42,848 nucleotides of DNA, taken from NCBI GenBank assembly GCA_023433775.1, contig JAEYTY010000142.1:1-42848 (forward strand). Direction: 5' to 3'. The notes beneath the pieces were generated by a model. It saw only the letters and a program-made list of their open reading frames with translations, made no database searches and was not told where the DNA came from. Made by a program: the position numbers and the translations under genes. Below are positions 30,940 to 37,977 of this stretch, in pieces. Source of the DNA: Pseudomonadota bacterium. Its GTDB lineage: Bacteria; Pseudomonadota; Alphaproteobacteria; Rhizobiales; Devosiaceae. The number at the start of each line of letters is the position of its first letter. Position 1 is the stretch's first letter.

Positions 30940-33050
30940 TGAGCGCGTCTGACGAATGGGCCAAGCTCGCCCAGAAGGAACTGCGCGACACGCCGCTGTC
31001 ATCGCTGGAGCGGGACTATGGCGGTATTCCGGTGCAGCCGGTCTATTTCGGCGAAGGTTCTGAAATCCCCGGCATGGAGCCGTTCACCCGCGGCGTGCGG
31101 GCGACGATGTATGCCAACCGCCCCTGGACGATCCGCCAATATGCCGGCTTTTCGACCGCGCGCGAGAGCAATGCGTTTTATAGGCAGGCGCTGGAGAAGG
31201 GTCAGAAAGGTCTCTCAGTCGCCTTCGATCTGGCCACCCATCGCGGCTATGACAGCGACCATCCACGGGTTGTCGGTGATGTCGGCAAGGCGGGCGTTGC
31301 CATCGACTCGGTCGAAGACATGAAGCTGCTGTTCGACGGCATTCCGCTCGATCAGATGAGCGTGTCGATGACGATGAATGGCGCTGTGATCCCGGTGCTG
31401 GCCATGTTCATCGTCGCCGCCGAGGAACAGGGCGTGCGCCAGGAACAGCTCGAAGGGACCATCCAGAACGACATCCTCAAGGAGTTCATGGTCCGCAATA
31501 CCTATATTTATCCGCCCGAGCCATCGATGCGGATCGTGGGCGACATCATCGCCCATACGGCGCGGCATATGCCGAAATTCAACTCGATCTCGATCTCGGG
31601 CTATCACATGCACGAGGCGGGTGCGACGGCTGTGCAGGAGCTGGCCTATACGCTGGCCGACGGCATGGAATATGTCCGCGCGGCGCAGGCCAAGGGGCTC
31701 GATATCGACGCCTTTGCCGGGCGGCTGAGCTTCTTTTTCGGCATCGGCATGAATTTCTTCCTCGAGATCGCCAAGCTGCGCGCGGCGCGCCATCTGTGGA
31801 GCCAGATCATGACCGATCTGGGGGCGAAGGATCCGCGTTCGAAGATGCTGCGAACACATTGCCAGACTTCGGGCGTGTCGCTGACTGAGCAGGATCCGCA
31901 CAATAATATCGTGCGCACGACCATCGAGGCGCTGGCGGCGACTTTGGGCGGGACGCAAAGCCTCCATACCAATTCGTTCGATGAGGCCATTGCGCTGCCG
32001 ACCGAATTTTCCAGCCGGATCGCGCGCAATACGCAACTGATCCTGCAGCATGAAAGCCGGATCACCGATGTGGTCGATCCGCTGGGTGGCTCCTATTATG
32101 TGGAGGCACTGACGGCTGAACTGGTCGCAGGCGCCAAGGCGCTGATCGCCGAAGCCGAAGCGCAGGGCGGGATGACCCAGGCCGTGCAATCGGGCGGGCC
32201 GAAGCTCGAAATCGAAAAGGCCGCAGCCCTGCGGCAGGCGCGGGTGGACCGGGGCGAGGATGTCATTGTCGGGGTCAACCGCTATAGGCTCGACAGCGAA
32301 GACGAGATCGAGGTCCGCGAGATCGACAATGCCAAGGTGCGGGCGGAGCAGGCGGCACTGCTGGAGCGCGTGCGCGCTGGCCGCGACGAGGCAAAATGCC
32401 AATCCATGCTGGCGGCCCTGCGCGAATATGCGGCCATGGACGAGGGCAATCTGCTCGAGGCGGCCATCGAAGCCGCGCGGGCGCGCGCCACGCTGGGCGA
32501 GATCAGCGCGGCAATGGAGGATGTGTTCGGACGCCATTCGGCGGTGACCCGCGTCATCTCCGGTGTCTATGCCGGGGGCTATGGCGACGACCCCGAATTC
32601 AAGGCCATCACCCAGCGCATTGAGAGCTTCAGGGCGGCACGCGGCAGGGCGCCGTCCATCTTCATCGCCAAGATGGGACAGGATGGGCATGACCGGGGCG
32701 CCAAGGTGATCGCCTCGGCCTTTGCTGATCTCGGCTTCGCCGTCCATATGGGCGATCTCTTTGAAACCGCGCCGGAAGTGGCGGCTCATGCCGATGAGTT
32801 GCGGGTCGACGCTGTTGGCGTTTCCTCGCTGGCGGCGGGGCACAAGACGCTGGTGCCGGAACTGATCACGGCGCTGCGGGATCGGGAGCTGGGCGAGGTC
32901 ACTGTCATTGTCGGCGGGGTCATTCCCGAGCAGGACTATGACTTTCTCTATGATGCAGGCGTGGCGGCGATTTTCGGCCCGGGCACCAATGTGCTCTCGG
33001 CAGCCTTTTCGGTGCTCAACGAAATCGAGGGAAGGCTTTCCAATCGATGA
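30939..33050 (+). CDS. scpA: Methylmalonyl-CoA mutase (homodimeric type)
   Basis: The 703-residue adenosylcobalamin enzyme converts (R)-methylmalonyl-CoA to succinyl-CoA. The TIM-barrel domain includes GFSTARESNAFYRQAL, SVAFDLATHRGYDSDHP, SVSMTMNGAVIP, ISISGYHMHEAGA and CQTSGVSLTEQDPHNN. The C-terminal B12 domain has KMGQDGHDRGAKV, with the cobalt-ligating H584, and VGVSSLAAGH. ATG 30939 overlaps the pccA stop; earlier in-frame codons lie inside pccA. The epimerase gene overlaps its stop in ATGA. No MeaB chaperone or small subunit is in the window. Confidence 0.97.
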   Translation: MSASDEWAKLAQKELRDTPLSSLERDYGGIPVQPVYFGEGSEIPGMEPFTRGVRATMYANRPWTIRQYAGFSTARESNAFYRQALEKGQKGLSVAFDLATHRGYDSDHPRVVGDVGKAGVAIDSVEDMKLLFDGIPLDQMSVSMTMNGAVIPVLAMFIVAAEEQGVRQEQLEGTIQNDILKEFMVRNTYIYPPEPSMRIVGDIIAHTARHMPKFNSISISGYHMHEAGATAVQELAYTLADGMEYVRAAQAKGLDIDAFAGRLSFFFGIGMNFFLEIAKLRAARHLWSQIMTDLGAKDPRSKMLRTHCQTSGVSLTEQDPHNNIVRTTIEALAATLGGTQSLHTNSFDEAIALPTEFSSRIARNTQLILQHESRITDVVDPLGGSYYVEALTAELVAGAKALIAEAEAQGGMTQAVQSGGPKLEIEKAAALRQARVDRGEDVIVGVNRYRLDSEDEIEVREIDNAKVRAEQAALLERVRAGRDEAKCQSMLAALREYAAMDEGNLLEAAIEAARARATLGEISAAMEDVFGRHSAVTRVISGVYAGGYGDDPEFKAITQRIESFRAARGRAPSIFIAKMGQDGHDRGAKVIASAFADLGFAVHMGDLFETAPEVAAHADELRVDAVGVSSLAAGHKTLVPELITALRDRELGEVTVIVGGVIPEQDYDFLYDAGVAAIFGPGTNVLSAAFSVLNEIEGRLSNR

Positions 33051-33457
33051 TCGGCCGCCTCAACCACATCGCCATTGCGGTGCCGGACCTTGGCGCTGCC
33101 GCCGCGAAATATCGTGACCTGCTGGGCGCAAATGTCGGCGAGCCGCAGGCTTTGCCGGAGCATGGGGTGACAGTCGTGTTCGTGGATACCGGCAATTCCA
33201 AGGTTGAGCTTCTGGAGCCGCTGGGCGAGGCATCGCCCATTGCCGGATTTCTCGAAAAGAACCCCAATGGCGGGATGCACCATATCTGCTTTGAGGTGCC
33301 AAACCTTGAGGCAGCCATAGCGCGGGCGCAGGCAGACGGGGCGCGCGTGCTAGGTGACGGAAATTCGAAAATCGGCGCACATGGCAATCCTGTCATCTTT
33401 CTCCATCCCAAAGATTTCGACGGCACGCTGATCGAGCTTGAGGAAATTCCTCGCTGA
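33047..33457 (+). CDS. mce: Methylmalonyl-CoA epimerase
   Basis: The 136-residue VOC-fold enzyme interconverts (S)- and (R)-methylmalonyl-CoA, linking carboxylase product to mutase substrate. Metal ligands are visible: H7 in RLNHIAIAV, the His in MHHICFEV and Glu in GTLIELEE. The start overlaps the mutase stop by 4 nt (ATGA at 33047-33050). It is the last gene of the propionate operon. I see no clear terminator in the 157 bp that follow. Confidence 0.95.
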   Translation: MIGRLNHIAIAVPDLGAAAAKYRDLLGANVGEPQALPEHGVTVVFVDTGNSKVELLEPLGEASPIAGFLEKNPNGGMHHICFEVPNLEAAIARAQADGARVLGDGNSKIGAHGNPVIFLHPKDFDGTLIELEEIPR

Positions 33458-33486
33458 TAATGGCGCGGCCATACAGGGCCTGTGCA

Positions 33487-33515
33487 CTGTCATCCAACCA
33501 TTGCAAACCTGTCAT
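33487..33515 (+). promoter_or_regulatory. Pho box (PhoB site) upstream of ugpB
   Basis: Two perfect CTGTCAT half-sites at 33487-33493 and 33509-33515 are exactly 22 bp (two 11-bp periods) apart, on the coding strand, 100-128 bp before the ugpB ATG. CTGTCAT with 11-bp period is the PhoB consensus; the intermediate repeat (33498-33504) is degenerate. This supports phosphate control of the ugp operon. Confidence 0.7.
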
Positions 33516-33539
33516 GGAAGCTTCAACCAGCATTGTTAG

Positions 33540-33576
33540 GCAGCCCCCGCTCGCTTCAGTGAGCCGGTAGGGCTGC
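33540..33576 (+). promoter_or_regulatory. Hairpin in the ugpB leader
   Basis: GCAGCCC (33540-33546) pairs with GGGCTGC (33570-33576), enclosing GCTC / GAGC. It lies between the Pho box and the ribosome site, about 38 nt before the ATG. It may be the 5' stem of the ugp mRNA or residual terminator of the upstream operon; no T-run follows. Confidence 0.4.
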
Positions 33577-33614
33577 ATACCTACTGACCCATTCCGTCAC
33601 GTAGGAGAAACCTT

Positions 33615-34931
33615 ATGGTTCGCCTTTCTCTCGCTGCATTCACGCTCGCCCTGACATCGACCACCGCCTTCGCCCAGACCGAGGTGACCTGGTGGCACGC
33701 CATGGATGCCGAGCTCGGCGCGCGGCTTGAAGCCATCGCTCAGGGCTTCAATGACAGCCAGGACGAATTCGTCGTTGTTCCGACCTACAAGGGCAGCTAT
33801 CCCGAGACCCTGACTGCCGCCATTGCCGCTTTCCGCGCCAATGAACAGCCCGCCATCGTGCAGGTTTTCGAAGTCGGCACCGGCACCATGATGGCCGCCA
33901 AGGGCGCCGTGAACCCGGTCTATTCGCTGATGGCCGACAATGGCGAAGCCTGGGACCCGACCGCCTTCCTCGCCCCGGTGACCGGCTATTATTCGGACGT
34001 TGATGGCAACATTCTCTCCATGCCGTTCAACTCCTCGACCCCGATCATGTATTACAACAAGGACGTGTTCGAAAAAGCCGGCCTTGATCGCGAAACACCG
34101 CCCAAGACCTGGGCCGAGCTCGAAACAATGAGCCGCCAGATCATGGAATCGGGCGCCGCCACCTGTGGTTTCACCACCGGCTGGGTCAGCTGGGTGCAGA
34201 CCGAGAATCTTTCGGCTATCCACGATCAGCCCTATGGCACGCTGGACAATGGCTTTGGTGGCCTCGACGCTGAGTTCACCTTCAATGGCGACGTCCAGGT
34301 CAAGCACTGGGACAACCTCAAGAAATGGGCCGATGAAGGCCTCTTCGAATATGGTGGCCCTGTCGGCGGCAATGATGCACCGCCGAAGTTCTACGCCCAG
34401 GAATGCGCGATCTATATGAACTCCTCAGGCTCGCGCGCCGGCGTCATCAACAATGCCAAAGAGTTCGAAGTCGGCTTCGCCCCTCTGCCCTATTATGATG
34501 ACGTGATCGCCGAACCCAAGAATTCGATCATCGGCGGCGCAACGCTGTGGGCTCTCAATGGCAAGGATCCTGAAGTTTACAAGGGCGTTGCCCAGTTCTT
34601 TACCTATCTCTCGAGCCCCGAGGTCCAGGCCGACTGGCACCAGGCAACCGGCTATCTGCCGATCACCAATGCTGCCTATGAGCTGGGCAAGGAACAGGGC
34701 TATTACGACGCTAATCCCGGTGCCGATATTGCCATCAACCAGATCACCCGCGGCACGCCCTCGGCCAATTCCAAGGGCATCCGCTTCGGCAATCTGACCC
34801 AGGCCCGCACCGTCATCGACGAAGAATTCGAAGCGATGATCGCTGGCGACAAGACCGCACAGGAAGCCCTCGACTCCGCTGTTGAGCGTGGCAACCAGAT
34901 CCTGCGCGACTTCCAGGCTGCCAATCAGTAA
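33615..34931 (+). CDS. ugpB: sn-Glycerol-3-phosphate ABC transporter substrate-binding protein UgpB
   Basis: The 438-residue periplasmic protein has a signal peptide (LSLAAFTLALTSTTAFA, cleavage before QTEVTWWHAM), then VTWWHAMDAELG, VVPTYKGSYPETLTAAIAAFRA and PFNSSTPIMYYNKDVFEKAG, all close to UgpB. It also has the TGYLPIT and QARTVIDEEFEAM segments of the C-terminal lobe. It delivers glycerol-3-phosphate or its diesters to UgpAE for use as carbon and phosphate source. AGGAG lies 7 nt before the ATG. The gene is first in ugpBAEC and is followed by a strong hairpin that would lower expression of the membrane genes relative to the binding protein. Confidence 0.94.
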   Translation: MVRLSLAAFTLALTSTTAFAQTEVTWWHAMDAELGARLEAIAQGFNDSQDEFVVVPTYKGSYPETLTAAIAAFRANEQPAIVQVFEVGTGTMMAAKGAVNPVYSLMADNGEAWDPTAFLAPVTGYYSDVDGNILSMPFNSSTPIMYYNKDVFEKAGLDRETPPKTWAELETMSRQIMESGAATCGFTTGWVSWVQTENLSAIHDQPYGTLDNGFGGLDAEFTFNGDVQVKHWDNLKKWADEGLFEYGGPVGGNDAPPKFYAQECAIYMNSSGSRAGVINNAKEFEVGFAPLPYYDDVIAEPKNSIIGGATLWALNGKDPEVYKGVAQFFTYLSSPEVQADWHQATGYLPITNAAYELGKEQGYYDANPGADIAINQITRGTPSANSKGIRFGNLTQARTVIDEEFEAMIAGDKTAQEALDSAVERGNQILRDFQAANQ

Positions 34932-34944
34932 GCCAAACCCGATC

Positions 34945-34978
34945 GAGGTCCGGACACATGCTGTCCGGGCCTCTTTTT
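34945..34978 (+). terminator. Attenuating terminator between ugpB and ugpA
   Basis: GAGGtCCGGACA / TGTCCGGgCCTC (12 positions with one wobble) with a 5-nt loop is followed by TTTTT (34974-34978), 14 nt after the ugpB stop. The operon continues at 35038 on the same strand, so it is likely a partial terminator. Confidence 0.8.
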
Positions 34979-35037
34979 CTTGAGCGGATCGCCCAATCTG
35001 TTCCTGCACTGGCCGCGACTGCGGCGAGGATTTTTTC

Positions 35038-35922
35038 ATGCAGACCAAGCGCACGATTTTTCCCAACAAGGTCCTGCCCTATTGGCTGCTCGCGCCGCAG
35101 CTTGCGGTGACGCTGATCTTTTTCATCTGGCCCGCTGCGCAGGCGATGAAGTCGTCCTTTGAGCGCGAGGACCCTTTCGGTTTCCGTACCACATTCATCT
35201 GGTTCGAAAATTATGCGCGGCTATTTGCCGATCCCGGCTATGTCAATTCGCTGACGAGGACGGCGATTTTCGCTGTGTCGGTAACGCTGGTGTCGATGGC
35301 CGTGTCGCTGGTGCTCGCCTTGGCGGTCAATCGCGTGCTGCGCTCCAACCGCGCCTATACCACGCTGCTGGTCTGGCCCTATGCGGTGGCGCCGGTTGTG
35401 GTGGGCATTCTCTGGTGGTTCATGTTCAACCCCACAATCGGCATCGCGCCCTATCTGCTTCGTGGCATGGGTATTTCCTGGAACCATCGTGTTGACGGCA
35501 ACCAGGCGATGATCTTCGTCATCATCGCCGCGAGCTGGAAGCAGATTTCCTACAATTTCCTGTTCTTCGTGGCCGGGCTGCAATCAGTGCCGCAATCGCT
35601 GAACGAGGCGGCGGCCATTGATGGCGCCGGGCCCTTCAAGCGGTTCTGGACCATTGTCTTTCCGCTGATCTCTCCGACGACATTCTTCCTGCTGATCGTC
35701 AACATCAACTACGCCATGTTCGATACATTCGGCATTATCGACGCGACCACATCGGGCGGGCCCAACCAGGCCACCAATATCCTCGTCTACAAGGTTTATG
35801 CCGATGGTTTCCTGGGGCTCAATATCGGCTCCTCGGCGGCGCAATCCGTCGTTTTGATGCTCATCGTCATCGTCCTCACCGCCATCCAGTTCCGCTTTGT
35901 CGAGCGGCGCGTGCAGTATTGA
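35038..35922 (+). CDS. ugpA: Glycerol-3-phosphate ABC transporter permease UgpA
   Basis: The 294-residue inner-membrane protein has six predicted membrane segments and the EAA loop EAAAIDGAGPFKRFWTIVFPLI near 207-228, the contact with the ATPase. It also carries the UgpA-type VWPYAVAPVVVGILWWFMFNP and FFLLIVNINYAMFDTFGIIDATTSGGP segments. It forms the channel with UgpE. AGGA lies 7 nt before ATG 35038. It follows the ugpB attenuator hairpin by 60 nt and precedes ugpE by 12 nt. Confidence 0.94.
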   Translation: MQTKRTIFPNKVLPYWLLAPQLAVTLIFFIWPAAQAMKSSFEREDPFGFRTTFIWFENYARLFADPGYVNSLTRTAIFAVSVTLVSMAVSLVLALAVNRVLRSNRAYTTLLVWPYAVAPVVVGILWWFMFNPTIGIAPYLLRGMGISWNHRVDGNQAMIFVIIAASWKQISYNFLFFVAGLQSVPQSLNEAAAIDGAGPFKRFWTIVFPLISPTTFFLLIVNINYAMFDTFGIIDATTSGGPNQATNILVYKVYADGFLGLNIGSSAAQSVVLMLIVIVLTAIQFRFVERRVQY

Positions 35923-35934
35923 GGAGCACCTGAC

Positions 35935-36783
35935 ATGGTTGAAAACCGCCCCATCCTTACCATCCTGACGCATCTGGTGCTGATCATCGGCGTGATCGCC
36001 GTGGTCTTTCCGGTCTACGTGGCCTTCATCGCCTCGACCCATGGCAGTGGCGACTTCATGCGCGGCCTGATCCCGCTGCTTCCCGGGCCGCATCTCATCG
36101 AGAACTATGGCAGGATGCTCAATGAGGGCATTTCCACCGCCGGTGCGCCGCCGCTCTGGATCATGCTCGCCAATTCGCTGATCATCGCCGTGATCATTGC
36201 GGTGGGCAAGATCATCATCTCGCTGCTCTCGGCCTATGCGATCGTGTTCTTCAAGTTCCCGTTCCGCATGGTGGCGTTCTGGATCATCTTCATCACGCTG
36301 ATGCTGCCGGTCGAAGTGCGCATCATCCCCACCTTTGCCGTCGTCGCCAATCTGGGGCTGCTCAATTCCTATCTGGGGCTGACCCTGCCGCTGATTGCGT
36401 CGGCGACCGCCACATTCCTCTTCCGGCAGTTCTTCCTCACCGTGCCGGATGAGCTGATGGAAGCGGCGCGGGTTGATGGCGCGGGACCGATGAAGTTCCT
36501 CCGCGATATTTTGCTGCCGCTCAGCCGCACCAATATCGCGGCGCTTTTCGTCATCCTCTTCATCTATGGCTGGGTGCAGTATCTCTGGCCGCTGCTGATC
36601 ACCACGGACAGCAAATATTACACCGTGGTCATGGGCATAAAGCGACTCGCCGCGACCGCTGATTCCGAACCGCAGTGGAATTTCGTCATGGCCGCCGTGA
36701 TGCTTGCCATGCTGCCCCCCGTTCTTGTCGTCATTTTCATGCAGCGCCTCTTCGTCAAGGGCCTGGTCGAAACGGAGAAATAA
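35935..36783 (+). CDS. ugpE: Glycerol-3-phosphate ABC transporter permease UgpE
   Basis: The 282-residue inner-membrane partner of UgpA has six membrane segments and an EAA loop (DELMEAARVDGAGPMKFLRDILLPL near 181-205). The N-terminal periplasmic loop contains GPHLIENYGRML, usual for UgpE. GGAG lies 8 nt before its ATG. ugpC starts 2 nt after its stop. The two permeases belong to the CUT1/MalFG superfamily; assignment to glycerol-3-phosphate rests on UgpB, the Pho box and the whole-operon match. Confidence 0.93.
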   Translation: MVENRPILTILTHLVLIIGVIAVVFPVYVAFIASTHGSGDFMRGLIPLLPGPHLIENYGRMLNEGISTAGAPPLWIMLANSLIIAVIIAVGKIIISLLSAYAIVFFKFPFRMVAFWIIFITLMLPVEVRIIPTFAVVANLGLLNSYLGLTLPLIASATATFLFRQFFLTVPDELMEAARVDGAGPMKFLRDILLPLSRTNIAALFVILFIYGWVQYLWPLLITTDSKYYTVVMGIKRLAATADSEPQWNFVMAAVMLAMLPPVLVVIFMQRLFVKGLVETEK

Positions 36784-36785
36784 TC

Positions 36786-37838
36786 ATGGCCATTATCGAC
36801 CTCATTGGCGTCAAGAAAACCTATGCCGGTGGCGCTGCCGTGGTGCATGGCATCGACCTCACCATCGCCGATGGCGAAATGCTGGTGCTGGTCGGGCCAT
36901 CGGGCTGCGGCAAATCCACCCTGCTGCGCATGATCGCCGGGCTTGAAACCGTTACCAGCGGCGAAATCGCCATTGACGGGCAGGTCGTCAACAAGAAGGA
37001 GCCGGCCGAGCGCGACATCGCCATGGTGTTCCAGAACTATGCGCTCTACCCGCATATGAGCGTGCGCGGAAATCTGGAATATGGCCTCAAGAACCGCGGC
37101 ACACCGCGCGCCATAATCGACAAGCGCGTGGCGGAGGCGGCGGCCATTCTCGAGATCACGCCCTTTCTAGACCGCAAGCCACGCCAGCTTTCAGGCGGAC
37201 AGCGCCAGCGCGTGGCCATGGGGCGCGCCATTGTGCGCGAACCCAAGGCGTTCCTGTTCGACGAGCCGCTCTCCAATCTCGACGCCAAGCTGCGCGGCCA
37301 GATGCGCATCGAAATCCGGCGCCTGCAGCGGACGCTCAAGACCACCAGCATCTATGTGACCCATGACCAGCTCGAAGCCATGACGCTGGCAGACCGGCTG
37401 GTGGTGATGAATGCCGGGCGGATCGAGCAGGTGGGCAAGCCCATCGAGCTCTATGACCGGCCCGCCAGCCTGTTCGTCGCCGGTTTCATTGGCTCGCCGC
37501 CGATGAACCTGCTGGCCCTGGACAAGCTTGCCGCGCTGCCGGATGCGAACTTGCCCGCAAATCTGCCGGCCCATACAGACATTCTGGGCATTCGTCCGGA
37601 CCGGATCGTCGCCGGGCGCCAGCCTGGCGGGATCGTGCTTTCGGGCAAGGTGGAAATGATCGAGCCGGTGGGGGGCGAGAGCCATCTCTATATCAAGGTG
37701 GCAGGGCTCGACCCGATCCTGATCGTCGTTATGCAGGGGCGACCCGGGATCGCCGAAGCCGATCAGGTGGATTTCACCCTGCCCCATGACGCGCTGCACC
37801 CGTTCAATCGCGCCAGCGGCCGCCGAACGGACGAATAG
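36786..37838 (+). CDS. ugpC: Glycerol-3-phosphate ABC transporter ATP-binding protein UgpC
   Basis: The 350-residue cytoplasmic ATPase has Walker A GPSGCGKSTLL near 38-48, a Q-loop AMVFQNYALYPHMSV, signature LSGGQRQRVAMGRAI, Walker B AFLFDEPLSNLDAKLR and switch His in VTHDQLEAMTL. A C-terminal TOBE/MalK-like regulatory domain follows (GIRPDRIV and VEPVGGESHLYIKV-like segments). Start ATG 36786 lies 2 nt after ugpE, with GGAGAAATAATC before it. It ends the ugp operon. In E. coli this domain takes part in phosphate feedback, so the same may hold here. Confidence 0.94.
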   Translation: MAIIDLIGVKKTYAGGAAVVHGIDLTIADGEMLVLVGPSGCGKSTLLRMIAGLETVTSGEIAIDGQVVNKKEPAERDIAMVFQNYALYPHMSVRGNLEYGLKNRGTPRAIIDKRVAEAAAILEITPFLDRKPRQLSGGQRQRVAMGRAIVREPKAFLFDEPLSNLDAKLRGQMRIEIRRLQRTLKTTSIYVTHDQLEAMTLADRLVVMNAGRIEQVGKPIELYDRPASLFVAGFIGSPPMNLLALDKLAALPDANLPANLPAHTDILGIRPDRIVAGRQPGGIVLSGKVEMIEPVGGESHLYIKVAGLDPILIVVMQGRPGIAEADQVDFTLPHDALHPFNRASGRRTDE

Positions 37839-37977
37839 TCTCGCGGTCCATTTGGCTGCCGGTCTTTGCCTAATGTTTACCACAGCGCCAAATCGCGCGG
37901 TCCGTATGAGAATAATAAATGCCTGACTGAGTACTATGCCCAATCTGGTCTGAGGCCTGATTGAGTATCCGGGCGGC

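Noticed and set aside
31215..32843. 542-codon open frame antisense to methylmalonyl-CoA mutase
   Set aside because: The sense frame is a full mutase; the antisense one has His/Arg/Asp-rich noise typical of reversed GC-rich codons.
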